Notes under the pieces: generated by a model
What the model was told of the DNA's origin: nothing
Databases searched by the model: none
What the model saw: the letters and a program-made list of their open reading frames with translations, nothing else
In this document: piece by piece, positions 48,061 through 59,200 of the stretch
Position numbering within the stretch: the first letter of the stretch is position 1
How the letters are laid out: each line of letters starts with the position of its first letter
From: Viola odorata
Lineage: Eukaryota; Streptophyta; Magnoliopsida; Malpighiales; Violaceae
Direction: 5' to 3'
Assembly: GCA_963691705.1 (NCBI GenBank)
Contig: OY829538.1
Location: forward strand, 49,131,151 to 49,195,150
DNA: 64,000 bases
Program-made: the position numbers and the translations under genes

Positions 48061-51000
48061 ATGAAGGGAACATGGATTCTACTTCCAAATTTGCATTATG
48101 TGGATGCAGAGGAAGTGTGTTTCCAAATTGAGCATGATAGGCTGACATTAGAGGACCTAAAGAAAAAAATAGTGGAACATGGATAACATTCTAGTGCTCT
48201 ACATTTAGAAGCAAAATACCCATGGCAAGAGATGGAGGATGGATGCAAGGGTTTGAGGAAGGAGAAATATCTGAAGAGAATCACCGCAGAGATGGAGAGG
48301 AATGGTGAGGATACACTAGAAGTGTATGTGGAACATGGAATCAACACACCCATATTTGTGGTCAATCTGGAGAGTAGTGATGAAGAAATTCATAGTGTAG
48401 GAGGGTATGTTAATGATGATTCTGAAGATGAAGTAGAGTGTCCTCTCTTACTGCCCACCAATGCAGATGTAGGCCACAATTGCAGCCATAGTGGTGATGG
48501 ATTTCACGGTGAAGGTGTTGATTGTGAAGGTGTTGATTGTGATGAAGTACTGGTTGAAAGTTGGCATGATGATAGTGAGGAATGTGGTAGGGTAGGTGCA
48601 AGTGGTGTTCAATGTGAGGAGGGGATTGAAGTAGAGGGAGTGGAGGACTATGGTCGAGTAGGTGCAAGTGGTGTTCAGTGTGAGGAGGGGATTGAAATAG
48701 AGGGAGTGGAGGACTGTGGTAGGGTAGGTGCAAGTGGTGTTCAATGTGAGGAGGAGATTAATCCTATTAATGGGCGAGACCATACAAATTAAGGGCCTGC
48801 TTATAGGCCCAATTCAAAGTAAGATGGGCCTAGCTGTAGCTACAATATGTATGGAAGTGAAGCACCTCAAGCATATAGTGATGTAGAAGCTACTGAAAGT
48901 AGTGATGAAGACTTTAGTTATTTTGTGGACAGTGAGGATTCAGAAGATGAGGACTTGTTTGATATAGATGAGGTGGAATTGAATTTTGGTGGAGTACACG
49001 ATGGGGGGGTTCAACAACCCAGAACTGACAGGGTCAATAGGCCAGCAACAACAAGTTATGGTCCTGGTGTGCCTGATGTTGAAACTGATTATGAGGACGG
49101 TGACAATCTGGAAACCCCACCAAATAGTGACAGTGATGATGATGATAGTGTACGGGGAAGGCAGAAGTTACCACATTTCAATGAGAGGAGAGATTTGGGT
49201 GGAGATGTTCAGTTAGAGGTTGGAATGCAATTTGCAACTCCTGATGTATTTAGGATGGTTTTGAAGGCTTACTCTACTCAGATAGGGCATGACTACATGT
49301 ATGTGAAGAACGACAAGAGTAGGATCACTGGCATTTGTAGGAATAATTGTGGATGGAGAATACATGTTTCTCTATCGGCAGATAGGAGATCCTTTCAGAT
49401 TAAGACCTTCACGAGAGTCCATTACTGTGGAAGGGACGTACAGAATATGAGAGCAACTGCCAAATGGATATCTAATGCATATTTGGCAGACTTCAAGGAC
49501 AATCCGGATATGGATTTGGAGGTACTTGGAAACAGGATAAGAAGGAAGAAATATATTCAAGTTTCTTCTTTTAAGTTTTTTAGAGCAAAGCAGTATGTAC
49601 TGCAATTAATCGAGGGTGAGCATGGCGAGCAGCTTAAGAAGTTGTGGAACTATGCTGAGGCTATCATAACTTCAAATCCTAGTAGCTCAGTGAAGATTAC
49701 TGCTCCAAATGGCGTGCTCCAAAGGTTGTGCATGTGCCTTGCTGCTTGTAAAAATGGTTTTCTGAAGGGATGTAGGCCATTTATTAGCATTGATAGTTGT
49801 CACCTCAAAGAGAGATACAAGGGACACTTACTGTTAGCAACAGGAAAAGATGCAAACGGAAACATCTTCCCTATTGCTTAGGCAGTAGTGGATTCTGAAT
49901 GCAAGGCCAATTGGCTGTGGTTTTTGGAGAGGTTACAGGAGGACATTGGGCCACTGGAAGAGAAATGTATAATGTCTGACAGGAAAAAGGTAAATTACAA
50001 TATTGATTCCATCATTAGTATTTGAATTTAAAAGTTTGACTAACATTTCATCTCTTATGCAGGGATTGCAACAAAATTTTGACACTGCGTTGAAGGACAT
50101 GGTTCACAGATATTGTGTGAGACATATCTGGATGAATTTCAAAGGTGAGTTTGGAGGGAGCAAGTATCTGAAAGACCTACTGTGGGAAGCGGCTAGAGCA
50201 TGCACAACCACCAAATTAAACTTTATAATGGAGAGAATTAAGGACCAAAATTCACTTGCATATGCATGGTTGAAGAGGATACCTACACAGAGGTGGTCAA
50301 GGCATGCTTTCAATAGCTGGGTGATATGTGATATTCTACTGAATAACCTTTCAGAGAGTTTTAATGTCTACGTCAAGTAATGTTTTTTCATAGTTTTTGT
50401 CAAAATATTGTGTTCATTATTTTTTTATTATACTGTTCCTTCTTATTTGATAGTTTTTGTATGTGTTTCATAGACTGGCTAGGAAGAAGCCAATAATCAC
50501 TTATCTTGAGGCTATTAGAAGGTTGTTAATGAGGAGGTTCTACATGAAGTACCAAGGGATGATGTTGTATGAAGGGACAATCTGTCCAAAATGGTTCAAT
50601 AAGTTGGAGAGATGTATTCAAGATAGCCAGTCCTACGTTGTGTTCCCTCATTCACAACTTAAAAAATTTGAGGTAGAGCACTTCAATGGTGAGAAGAGCA
50701 TTTGCGATTTGCAAATGAAGACTTGTTCTTGCAAGATGTGGGACTTGACTGGAATTCCCTGTAGGCATGCCTCAGCTGCCTACATGTTCAAGAGACAGAA
50801 TCCTCATGACTATGTACCTATGGCCTATAAGAAGAGCACATTCTTGGAAGCATATAAGGATGGCATTTTGCCAGTTCCTGATAAAAGTGAATGGTCATTA
50901 GTTGAAGGACGCTATGAGGTGAGGCCTCCTCAGCATTTGGTACAACCTAGTAGACCTAGGACTAAGAGAAGGCGAGAAGCTGGTGAAGAGGGGCCACCCA

Positions 51001-51206
51001 ACTCTACCAGATTGAGAAGGACTAGGGTGGTGATGAGGTGCAGAAATTGCAGAGGCACTGGTCATAATATAGGTAGTTGTCCTCTGCCTTTGAGGGCTGG
51101 CATACCACCAATAAGGAGGAGAACGATAGGAAGACGTGCAACAACTGAAGCAAAGAGTAGACCTCAACATGCAACAAATGAACCAGAAGCAGACTCTCTT
51201 GTGCAG
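48061..51206 (+). pseudogene. mudrA-type MULE transposase, full length with four stops
   Basis: Parts 48061-49989, 50063-50376 and 50474-51206 join in frame through two GT/AG introns, about 990 codons. In order: N-terminal domain from MKGTWILLPNLHYVD, long acidic linker with three EGVEDxGRVGASGVQCEE-like repeats, the MuDR DNA-binding region (GMQFATPDVFRMVLKAY, CRNNCGWRIHVS), the DDE domain (first Asp in FISIDSCHLKERYKG, second in CIMSDRKKG, CVRHIWMNF, Glu in NNLSESFN), SWIM finger CSCKMWDLTGIPCRHA and CCHC knuckle CRNCRGTGHNIGSCP. In-frame stops lie at 48184, 48790, 48820 and 49879 (a CAG-to-TAG-type change in FPIA-AVVDSE). Catalytic residues are otherwise present. A possible further exon at 51289-51607 could not be joined in frame. 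Confidence 0.88.
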
Positions 51207-52308
51207 GTATATATATATTTATTCAATCATCTTTAATATATATGCATAACCTTAATATAATGTTATCTAATTTCTGACAAGATGTAAGGACAACAACGTC
51301 CAAAACAAGATTTTCAAGAAACTCATCAATGGTTTCTTCAACTCCATCAATGACCTCTACCACAATGCCTTCTCCACTTCTAGCTAGGACTCCACTGGTC
51401 ATCCCTTCAGTAGTGCCCCCAGCCATGAATGCTACTGAGACAACAACCCAGAGGCCAAGGAACCAAAGGATATGGAGACCAAGTGGAGTCAGTGGCAACT
51501 TCAACCCTCCAAGGCTAATAAGTACATCCAGTGCACCTGAACCAGTCCCTCCACCACGAAATCCATTGTCAAGAAATCACATTCCAACAAGGAGATGGAT
51601 TCCTTGATGGAAAATTTTTTAGTGCATATTTTGGATAGATTGTCAAGGCCAATATGTAGTTATTTTGGTGTAGTTTTTGCTGACTTTTTTGGATGGAAAA
51701 GCTTTTGTGTAGTTTTTAGTGCATATTTTGGATGGAAAGGTTTGTGTAGTTTTCCTCTACTTGTAATGGATGCAAAACAGGGGTAGCTTTTGTGTTGATG
51801 GTGCATTTTTTGGATGCAAAACAGGGGAAATATATTTGCCAATTTCATGTAAATGTTTTCATAATATGTTTGTATAATGTTTGTAAATGTTTATGCTTGT
51901 AGTTTATAAACCAAGTTGTAAATATTTATAAACCTGGATCCTTGTAAATGTTTATGTTATCATAATATGCTCTTCATAATATATTTGCCAATTTATCTCG
52001 TAATCTTATAAATCGAACAAAGAAGAACAATGAACATACGAAAACGAAATAATTTCATTACTAATACATTAACCAAAGTTTCATCATGGGCATTACATCA
52101 TAATATGTATGCCCAATATCCTGGGCATCACACAAACATACCTAAAACCATCATCCTAAAGAACAACCACAAAAACAACCAAACATGCAGCCATCATCCT
52201 AGGCATCACATCACAAAAACATAAAAAACAACCATTACAAAAACAACAAAAACAACCATCACACAACACAAAAATAATCCCACCGCCAAAAACCCACATG
52301 GACCCTAC
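51207..52308. other. MULE 2 interior between convergent genes
   Basis: A Ser/Pro/Thr-rich open frame at 51329-51607 may be a decayed 3' exon of the transposase gene. About 51,600-51,850 has loosely repeated TGTAGTTTT and ATTTTGGATGGAAA words. The rest is AT-rich. Confidence 0.4.
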
Positions 52309-52721
52309 TCATTTGCCAGAAACCAGACCATCATCCTCATCGGGAGACTTCTCCCTTTTCCTCTTCCTTCTTGGCATATCCTTCATATCTCCATGTTAGA
52401 CATCACAAGCATCCAGGACCTTCTGCGCCACAGACATCTCCATCTCGACTATGCTCTGCCACTGTTCGATAAGCATTATGGCGACCTTAATGCTCCCCAG
52501 GGCTTTGTTTAGATGCTCTAGATACTCCCTAACTGGCCTTGTAGAAAACCAATTCTGAATCCGAGCCTGTTCCTGCAACAAAAATCTCTCATGGTTCTTG
52601 AAATGCTTCAAGTCTTCTTCCACGTGACGCTTCTATGGAGGTTTGTCCCTGCCTCACCGGAGTTGTTGATGGCCATGAGTGAATCCTCAATAAACTTATC
52701 CTTCACCAAATTGTTAATCAT
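52309..52721 (-). pseudogene. unrecognised small gene of MULE 2, broken
   Basis: From ATG 52721 (MINNLVKDKFIEDSLMAINN) a one-base shift leads to a frame reading DKPP, a TAG, then KRHVEEDLKHFKNHERFLL and a helical stretch to AQKVLDACDV, a stop at 52396, and a basic tail (MPRRRKRKREKSPDEDDG) to TGA 52309. The composition suggests a mainly helical, possibly coiled-coil protein with a nuclear-type basic end. It lies downstream of, and on the same strand as, the GRF-like gene. No family recognised. Confidence 0.5.
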
Positions 52722-53047
52722 TGTGGACAGAGACAAGGAGTATTACTAAATAAAAAAGGAAAGGAGAGTAATGAAGAATGTGGTGTAATACACACAATTT
52801 ATAGTCGAGATAACTGTCTTTTGGCATTCAACACACGCATATAGTTGCTGTCTATTGGTTTGCCAACGTTTGGATTCCCAACAATGGTGCCTATTCGGTT
52901 TCCCATAAATTGAGACTGCTCGAGGTAATAATTGTTAATATTAATTCATTCGGTAGAAATCATACAACAAAAACATACCTAACTAAAAGACAAAAAAATA
53001 CCCTAAAAATTAAAACGAAAATCATACCCTAAAATTGAAAATCAAGT

Positions 53048-53488
53048 TCAAAACCTAGAAATTACAATAGCAATGAAGACAAACAAAAGAATGATGGCAA
53101 GATATAGAACTACATACGAAAAGTGGGTCCCCTTCACCTGTGCTTCCGCTTTGCGAGATACGGCGTGAACAAACTCCTTCAATTCACTGCGAATCACTAT
53201 GCTTTCTTCCTTGATAACATCGATAATATCATCCTTAAAAGCAACCCTTCCATTACTTTCATCCCGACGCATCTCTGCCACAGCTTCGCCTTCGGGATTG
53301 CACCATGCCCAGAAACCACACTCTACATTCCCGAACTTATAATACAACCTACCTGGATTAGGAGTCGATTATGATATCTTCACCGCAACCCTCACCCTAC
53401 ACTTGCACAATCTGTTCTTGTATCGTATGTACGATACTGAGACAGTACCGGCGGACGATGAGATTGACCGATTGCTTGAATAAGCCAT
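53048..53488 (-). pseudogene. GRF-like zinc finger / membrane protein of MULE 2, one stop
   Basis: From ATG 53488 (MAYSSNRSISSSAG) the frame reads LCKCRVRVAVKIS, a TAA at 53369-53371, then TPNPGRLYYKF, ECGFWAWCNPE, an acidic/basic helix (VIKEESIVIRSELKEFVHAV) and a C-terminal hydrophobic helix (VVLYLAIILLFVFIAIVI), 147 codons including stops. CxC, NPGR and CGFWxW match the GRF zinc finger plan; the tail looks like a tail anchor. It starts at the inner edge of the right TIR and converges on the transposase, as in MULE 1. One nonsense change breaks it. Confidence 0.68.
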
Positions 53489-53972
53489 TGGCGGTTGAGA
53501 TGCAAGTCGATCCTTATACCACTAACTAGAGTGATTAACCCTCAATTTTCTAGAAAAGAATTTCTAGGGTTCATATACCATAGTGTTTTTCGCACAGAAA
53601 ATGTTCAATATTGTGCAAATGATTTTACTCAAGTCAGTTTCGTTGTTTAATTCAATTTACACATGCACAAAATGCTTTTTTCAAATTTCCAAAAATTTTC
53701 AAATCATGTCAGGAAGTAGGCAGAAGCAACCGGGAAGATAATTGGGGAAATCTGCAAAAAAAGATTAAAATGGACGGACGTAAAGGTTGACTAGCACAGA
53801 CCCTCTTTATGAAATTGACCAGTAGTTCAGGGGAGGTCAATTTGAATTTTTTCAGTACAGGGGAGGAGTCTGTTTTTTTTAAAGTACAGGGGGCCTTTAT
53901 GCAAAAAAACCCTAAACAAATAAATAACTAAATAATTAAACATGGCAAACAAAACAAACAATTTATTTATTG

Positions 53973-54215
53973 CATACGAGCATACGAGCATACGAGCATA
54001 CGAGCATACGAGCAATTGCACGATAATTAAACATAAAAATAAAACAATTTATCGCATTCAAACATACGAACAATTGCACGATAATTAAACCCGACGCATA
54101 AAATAATTTATCACATACGAGCATACGAGCAATTACACGATAATTAAACATGAAGATAAAATAATTTATCGCATACGAATAATTGCACGATAATTAAACA
54201 TGAAAATAAAACAGA
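53973..54215. repeat. CATACGAG octamer array and ~60-bp repeats in the solo LTR
   Basis: CATACGAG occurs five times without gaps at 53973-54012. It is followed by four units of about 60-68 bp built on AATTGCACGATAATTAAAC plus AATTTATCGCATACGA. Confidence 0.88.
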
Positions 54216-55626
54216 CTCCATTACGAAAATAACTTAATGGGTCGGGGATGAGCCCGACCCATGATAAAAATAAAAACCAGTTGGCCTTGGGACCAAACCA
54301 AGCCCAAAAATTTAATTACAATAAGATGGGCTTGGACAAAGCCAAGCCCATCACCTTTCCCCACATCTTACCTCTTCCTCACTTCATCTTCTTCCTTGCG
54401 TCGCCGACGCCATGACCGCCCACTAAGGAAGAACCAGCCCCTCAATATGCACCCAAACCGACCCAAATAAAACCCCAAACACACCAGCAACTCAAACAAA
54501 GCAAAACAGCAAGCAAAATACCAAGAAACTGTGGGAAATTTTAATAAAAATGAAAATAGCAACTTAAATCAAAACTAAGCAATTAAATAATTAAAGTAGT
54601 AAACAAATAAATTGAGGCAAGAACAACAATTCTAAGTTGAAAATAAAGCAATTAAAGCAAGTTTAAAGCATAAATGAAATTAATTAAAAACTAGGGAAGA
54701 GACTTACTTTTGATTATAGTGGCTAGAGAGAGTGAGAAAATGGAAAGTGAGAGAGAATTTGGTGCCTTTATTTCGTTGATAGCTGAGAGGTATTTATAGG
54801 CGAGGGTTTGGCGTTGGTTTGAGCTTGTGTGGCTAAGGATTAATCAAAGCTTCTTGAAGCACGATGATGAGGCTAGGTGATGATGACCATGGCCGGAGTA
54901 GGGAGCAAGTTTGAGCTTGTGTGGCCAAGGATGGATGGAAGGTTCTTGATGGAAGGTTTGTGGTGATGATTTAATGTTGACGAGGGATTTGTAGGGATAT
55001 TTTGGAGTCGGTTGCGCCAAGAACCACGAAGGAGAAATGATGCATGGTCTTGATTTATCTTAGTCGTTGATCTTAGTTGACTTTGCTTGGTCAACAGATC
55101 AATGGTGGATGATGAAGGGTCTGCACAATTCAATTATTTGGTTCGAGCAAACGGTATGAGCAAACTCGTTCGAAATGAATAAAAGCCCGAACCAAAAAAT
55201 ACTAGAATATATGACAAGATAAATAGTAGACAGTAAATAAAGAAAAAGTTCAGTTTAAGGTTCGAGTTTACTTACCCAGAATAATTAAAATTTTGAACAA
55301 AAAATAAATGTTATAGCGAAGTGAATTGAACAAAATAAAATGAGATGACACGAAAGAGAATAATAGTAGATAATTTTCAATTAAAGAAAGAAAGCGTTCG
55401 ACCTATGGCCCGAAGCATCTTGCTCAGGACCGATAGAAATTCGAGCGAAAAGATAGTAAAAAAATACGAAAAAACTAAAATGACACGAAATGGAGCGAAA
55501 TATTAAAATAAACAGCCAAAGATCAAAATTCGATAGAAATTCGACTTAGACGGGCTGATAGTGCGATAAACGATAAAAATGCGAAACAGTTGTGACAAAA
55601 ATCAAAATTCGGGTGGCAACAATGAT

Positions 55627-55895
55627 GATCAAAGTACAAAGTACAACTTGTGAGAAAATCAATACCATAGGACCCCTATTTATACACCTCATGAAAGTAT
55701 TCTAAAATCTTTTAGAATCCTTCTCAGCTATAATCTCATAGTTCTACTCAGCCACAAATTCTTAATACATGTATGACAAGTATAGAAGACTCCTACATGA
55801 CTTCAACCTTGTAATACAAGTCCTAGTAGAATTAGGACACTTGTGGGCCGACATAACTTGGTCCTATATTTAATATTTCAAGCCAATATTTAACA
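55627..55895 (-). repeat. copia 5' LTR, outer piece
   Basis: On minus it starts TGTTAAATATTGGCTTG, a usual copia LTR beginning, and includes a TATA-like stretch (TATAAATAGG, about 55,676-55,685). It joins 46274-46431 after removal of the solo LTR. Confidence 0.7.
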
Positions 55896-56254
55896 TGATG
55901 CTTGGAAGAAGCTCCGACTATATTCACTAAGTTAGAAACCACACTAAAAAAGCCAACAATGTCAATATGATTTTTTTTGCAACAGAAGTTGATGAGCAAA
56001 ACAATGGATATAAAAAGTTGATCTAATCTCCTTCATGATCAAAGTCTCAAGACTAGTGAACTCAACTCGCATACTACTGGCTCCATCATATCCTTGTCCT
56101 CATATTTTAGCTATACTCAAACCCTATTTAGACAATAAAGGTTCAATTCCCGCTTTAAGTGACAAAGTACTAGTATCCGCAACATGCACAATCCCTAGAA
56201 ACTGTTCTGTAACAATTCATTTCCGATCAAGATGGCCAAAACAACAATCATTTA
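55896..56254 (-). pseudogene. hAT/ZMYM1-like transposase, second fragment
   Basis: Minus-strand reading gives EQFLGIVHVADTSTLSLKAG, GLSIAKI, GQGYDGASSM, FYIHCFAHQLLLQ, then VSNLVNIVGASSKHH up to the copia LTR. These are core segments of the plant hAT/DUF4371 (ZMYM1-like) proteins. Several stops and shifts are present. Confidence 0.8.
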
Positions 56255-59200
56255 TTTCGTCCTATAAGTCTTGTTAGTAGCTACTATAAGATAATTTCTA
56301 AATTTTTAGCAAATCGGCTTGGTTCGGTGATTACCTCAGTTGTGAGTGAATGCCAACATGGGTTTATAAAAGGGAGACAAACTCTAGATTATGTCATGAC
56401 AATGAATGAAGTTGTTCATCACCTTAAGGCTACCCAACAATAGGGGTTTTTGTTTAAACTTGACTTTGAGAAAGCGTATGATTTGGTTGAGTGGAGCTAC
56501 TTGGATGAGATTATGGGTCATATAGGATTCAGTCTAAAATGGCGGGGCTGGGTCAGTCAATACCTGAGTACGGCTAAGGTTTCAGTGTTAATCAACGGGT
56601 CTCCCTCTGCTGAGTTTAAAGTGGGGCGGGGATTGAGACATGGGTGCTCTATGTCTCCATTCTTATTTAACATTGCAGCATAAGGGATCCATAAATTGTT
56701 CATCCGGGCGGAGGAACAAGGGCTCTTGAGGGGCATATGGAGGATCTCCCATCTTCAGTTTGCAGATGATACTATGGTGTTTGTCAACAATGAGGAGTCA
56801 GAAATCTAGTGTGTAAAAGGAGTTCTGCGTTGGTTCGACACTTATTCGGGTTTGAAAGTTAACTATCATAAAAGCTCTCTAGTAGGAATCAATGTCTTCA
56901 GGAAGTCAGGAGAGACGTTAGCTCGTAGAGCTGGCTGCAAATATGAAGCTTTACCGTTTAAGTATCTAGGATCTTTTGTTGGGTTAAACCCAAAGAGAGT
57001 TTCTAGATGGGACTTCTTGCTTCAGGCAATGAGGAAGAAGCTTGCTACTTGGAAAGGTTCGCTTCTTTCGGTGGGGGGAAGGGTGACTCTTATCAAGTCT
57101 GTTCTGGCCAGTATTTCGGTGTATAATATGTCTATTTTTCGCATGCCTAAAGGTATTTTCCGCCAATGTGAGAAACTTATGAGAAGGTTTCTATGGAGTG
57201 GAGATGAGCAGAAGAGAGATTTAGCGAAAGTCAAGTGGGAGGATGTGATACGTCCGACAGAGCTTGGCGGGCTTGGAATCGGATGCCTACAAACTCTCAA
57301 CGATGCTCTTTTGATGAAGTGAGTTTGGGGGCTGCTAAATGGGGATGATTGCCTGTCGAGAGCATCAAATATAGTTGTAATTACTAATGTAAAAACGACG
57401 TAAGAATACAACTTCACAATGGACTTGTAGATAATGGTAAGAGGATCCTCCTTAGAGATCTGGTTGTGAATTGTAGTTCTGGTTTGACCTCCTCGTCACT
57501 GAAGTTGATTGGGTGTTCCTGAAATTAAAACAAACAAATAGCGAATTAAACAGTAAAAGCAATCTTGTCAAGATAGTTGGCCAAGATTCAAATGACGCAA
57601 ATAAAGAGGTGTAAATGATAAGAAAGAATTCCTGGTAAGGGCGATATTAGAGCACTCATTCACTTGCTTCGATCATAGACTTAAGGTTTTTTGCATTCCA
57701 GAATCATAACATTGCTATAGATCGGGAGGAATTCCTTTCCGATCCTACTTCCCTCCTCTTGAAATCACCTGGCGGGTATTCCCTCTCCTGATGATCCTAG
57801 TCAGTGGACACCTTACTAGCTAAAGGGTTTATCCAACTAAATACTGTCTTGGGTTGCTGCGCTATCCCAATGGAATAGGGGAAGACAATGTCTAGGCCAA
57901 GCTACTCCCCAATCGGAGCCCTAAATTGTCAGTCTGGTTAGACCTATACCTCTCAACTCCTACTAACCTTCACGAGATCAGCTGTCTACTCCGCCGATTT
58001 AGTTTCGACTCGTCCCCTCCTTGGCTGACTACAAATCTCTCACTAAGACCTAAGGGTGATCAAACCTTGGCTTTAATGGAGACTGGTTTGTTCTAACAAG
58101 GGTTGAGATGATTACAATTTAGGAAGCTATGAAGTTTGTTATGATCTCACGAAGCAAGGAATGGCTCGTCGGCCCTTACCAGAAATGAGTGTTTAGCTAC
58201 TATACATAATCATGGAAGAAAAATGGAATTTTATTAAATAAAAAAAAGAAAATTAAATCTGCAAACTCGATTGGAAAATTGCAGAGTAGAGTAGTTTTGG
58301 AACAGAGGAAAGAGATGATTAGAGTTAGAGACCTGCAACTAATAAATATGCTGCCAAGTCGTCCTACTCCAACTCCAACTCATTCAAAATTCTAATTATT
58401 ACAAATTTAAATTGTTTCAAATTCAAAGCCAAACAAATATTTGATTTGTTTGTTCAAATAGAGGATAATCCCTTAAAGGATGTAATCTTGGATCACGATT
58501 CATCTTCTCTATTGTCTCCAACTTTCAAATCCACTCTTTTAGCTCAAAATCCGGTGACTCCTAGCACATCACGTTTCTTGGCAATATTGGCCACCTGTCT
58601 TGGCCAAGATTGCAGCCAAGACTGCTGATTGTCTGATTTTTGCTCCATAGATAGCTTTTCTCCATTCTTTCTGCCTCCTTGAATATCTGCACAAGTAAGG
58701 GGATTCTAAGTAGTTTTGCCATCCAATTTGCCAGAATTAAATAACAAAAACATAGGAATTAAACCGTCAATCAGGGGACAAAAAATTCTGGGCGGAGATG
58801 GTCCGAAAATAGTATAACTTTAGTACTGTGGGGGACTTCTGAATTAGAGAATATGACACCTTCTCTCAGGTCTGGGCAGATATTTTTCGGGTGTGTGGTA
58901 GGAATAGCCCCATGTTTGGGCTATGACCTTCACAAACTAGACATAAATTAGGCAGTGGCATTGATACGAAGTTCTGGTGGGATTTATGGGGATGGCGAGT
59001 GCCCCTAGCTATCCAATTTCCCGGCCTTTACTCCCTTTCCCACAACCAGTTAGGCATCATTAGTGAATTCGGTGAGTGGCAGGGTGAGGTTTGGGCCTGG
59101 AGATGGTCTTGGAGGAGAGGGCTCTTTGAATGGGAGGTGGACGAGGTGAGTAACTTTCAAGACATGTTAATCAAGCCGAGTGTGGGTTAGAATAGTCAAG

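Larger units (their letters stand above)
47236..53921. mobile_element. Mutator-like element 2 (47245-53912), 9-bp duplication
   Basis: The ends GGGTTTTTTGCATAAAGCTC and CCTTTATGCAAAAAAACCC are inverted, and the TIRs extend about 240 bp (47245-47488 and about 53675-53912). TAAACAAAT is duplicated at 47236-47244 and 53913-53921. It carries a full-length but stop-containing mudrA-type transposase on plus, and two broken small genes on minus (52309-52721 and 53048-53488). It sits inside the solo LTR. Confidence 0.93.
46427..55626 (-). mobile_element. solo LTR of a Tat/Ogre-like family (46432-55621), split by MULE 2
   Basis: It begins TGTCGTACCCCC and ends GGGTGGCAACA. ATGAT is duplicated at 46427-46431 and 55622-55626. 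Without MULE 2 it is about 2.5 kb. Start, GAAGTCGCCACCCT, GGTTTAGGGAACCTAAA, AGGTGTTAGGCACC and GCCCGACCC/GGGCTTGG blocks match the 32327/42615 LTRs in order, so it is a related but distinct family. A TATA-like CCTATAAATACC (minus, about 54,790-54,805) and a donor AAAA|GTAAGTC (about 54,705) are in the equivalent places. No second LTR or interior is present, which fits LTR-LTR recombination. Confidence 0.85.
29036..55895 (-). mobile_element. copia retrotransposon, 3'-truncated and twice interrupted
   Basis: Its own sequence is 29036-32326 plus 45850-46431 plus 55627-55895. On the minus strand the 5' LTR (about 427 bp) starts TGTTAAATATTGGC at 55895 and ends at 46274. A primer-binding-like TGGTAGCAAAGC (46260-46271) matches 10 of 12 positions of the usual Met-initiator site. 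Then gag, protease, integrase, RT and RNase H follow in the Ty1/copia order. The element stops within RNase H near 29,036, so the 3' LTR is lost. Insertions are a Tat/Ogre-like element in gag and a solo LTR in the 5' LTR. Confidence 0.85.

Noticed and set aside
48410..48783. 107- and 111-codon minus-strand frames in MULE 2
   Set aside because: Antisense shadows of the repetitive acidic linker of the transposase.
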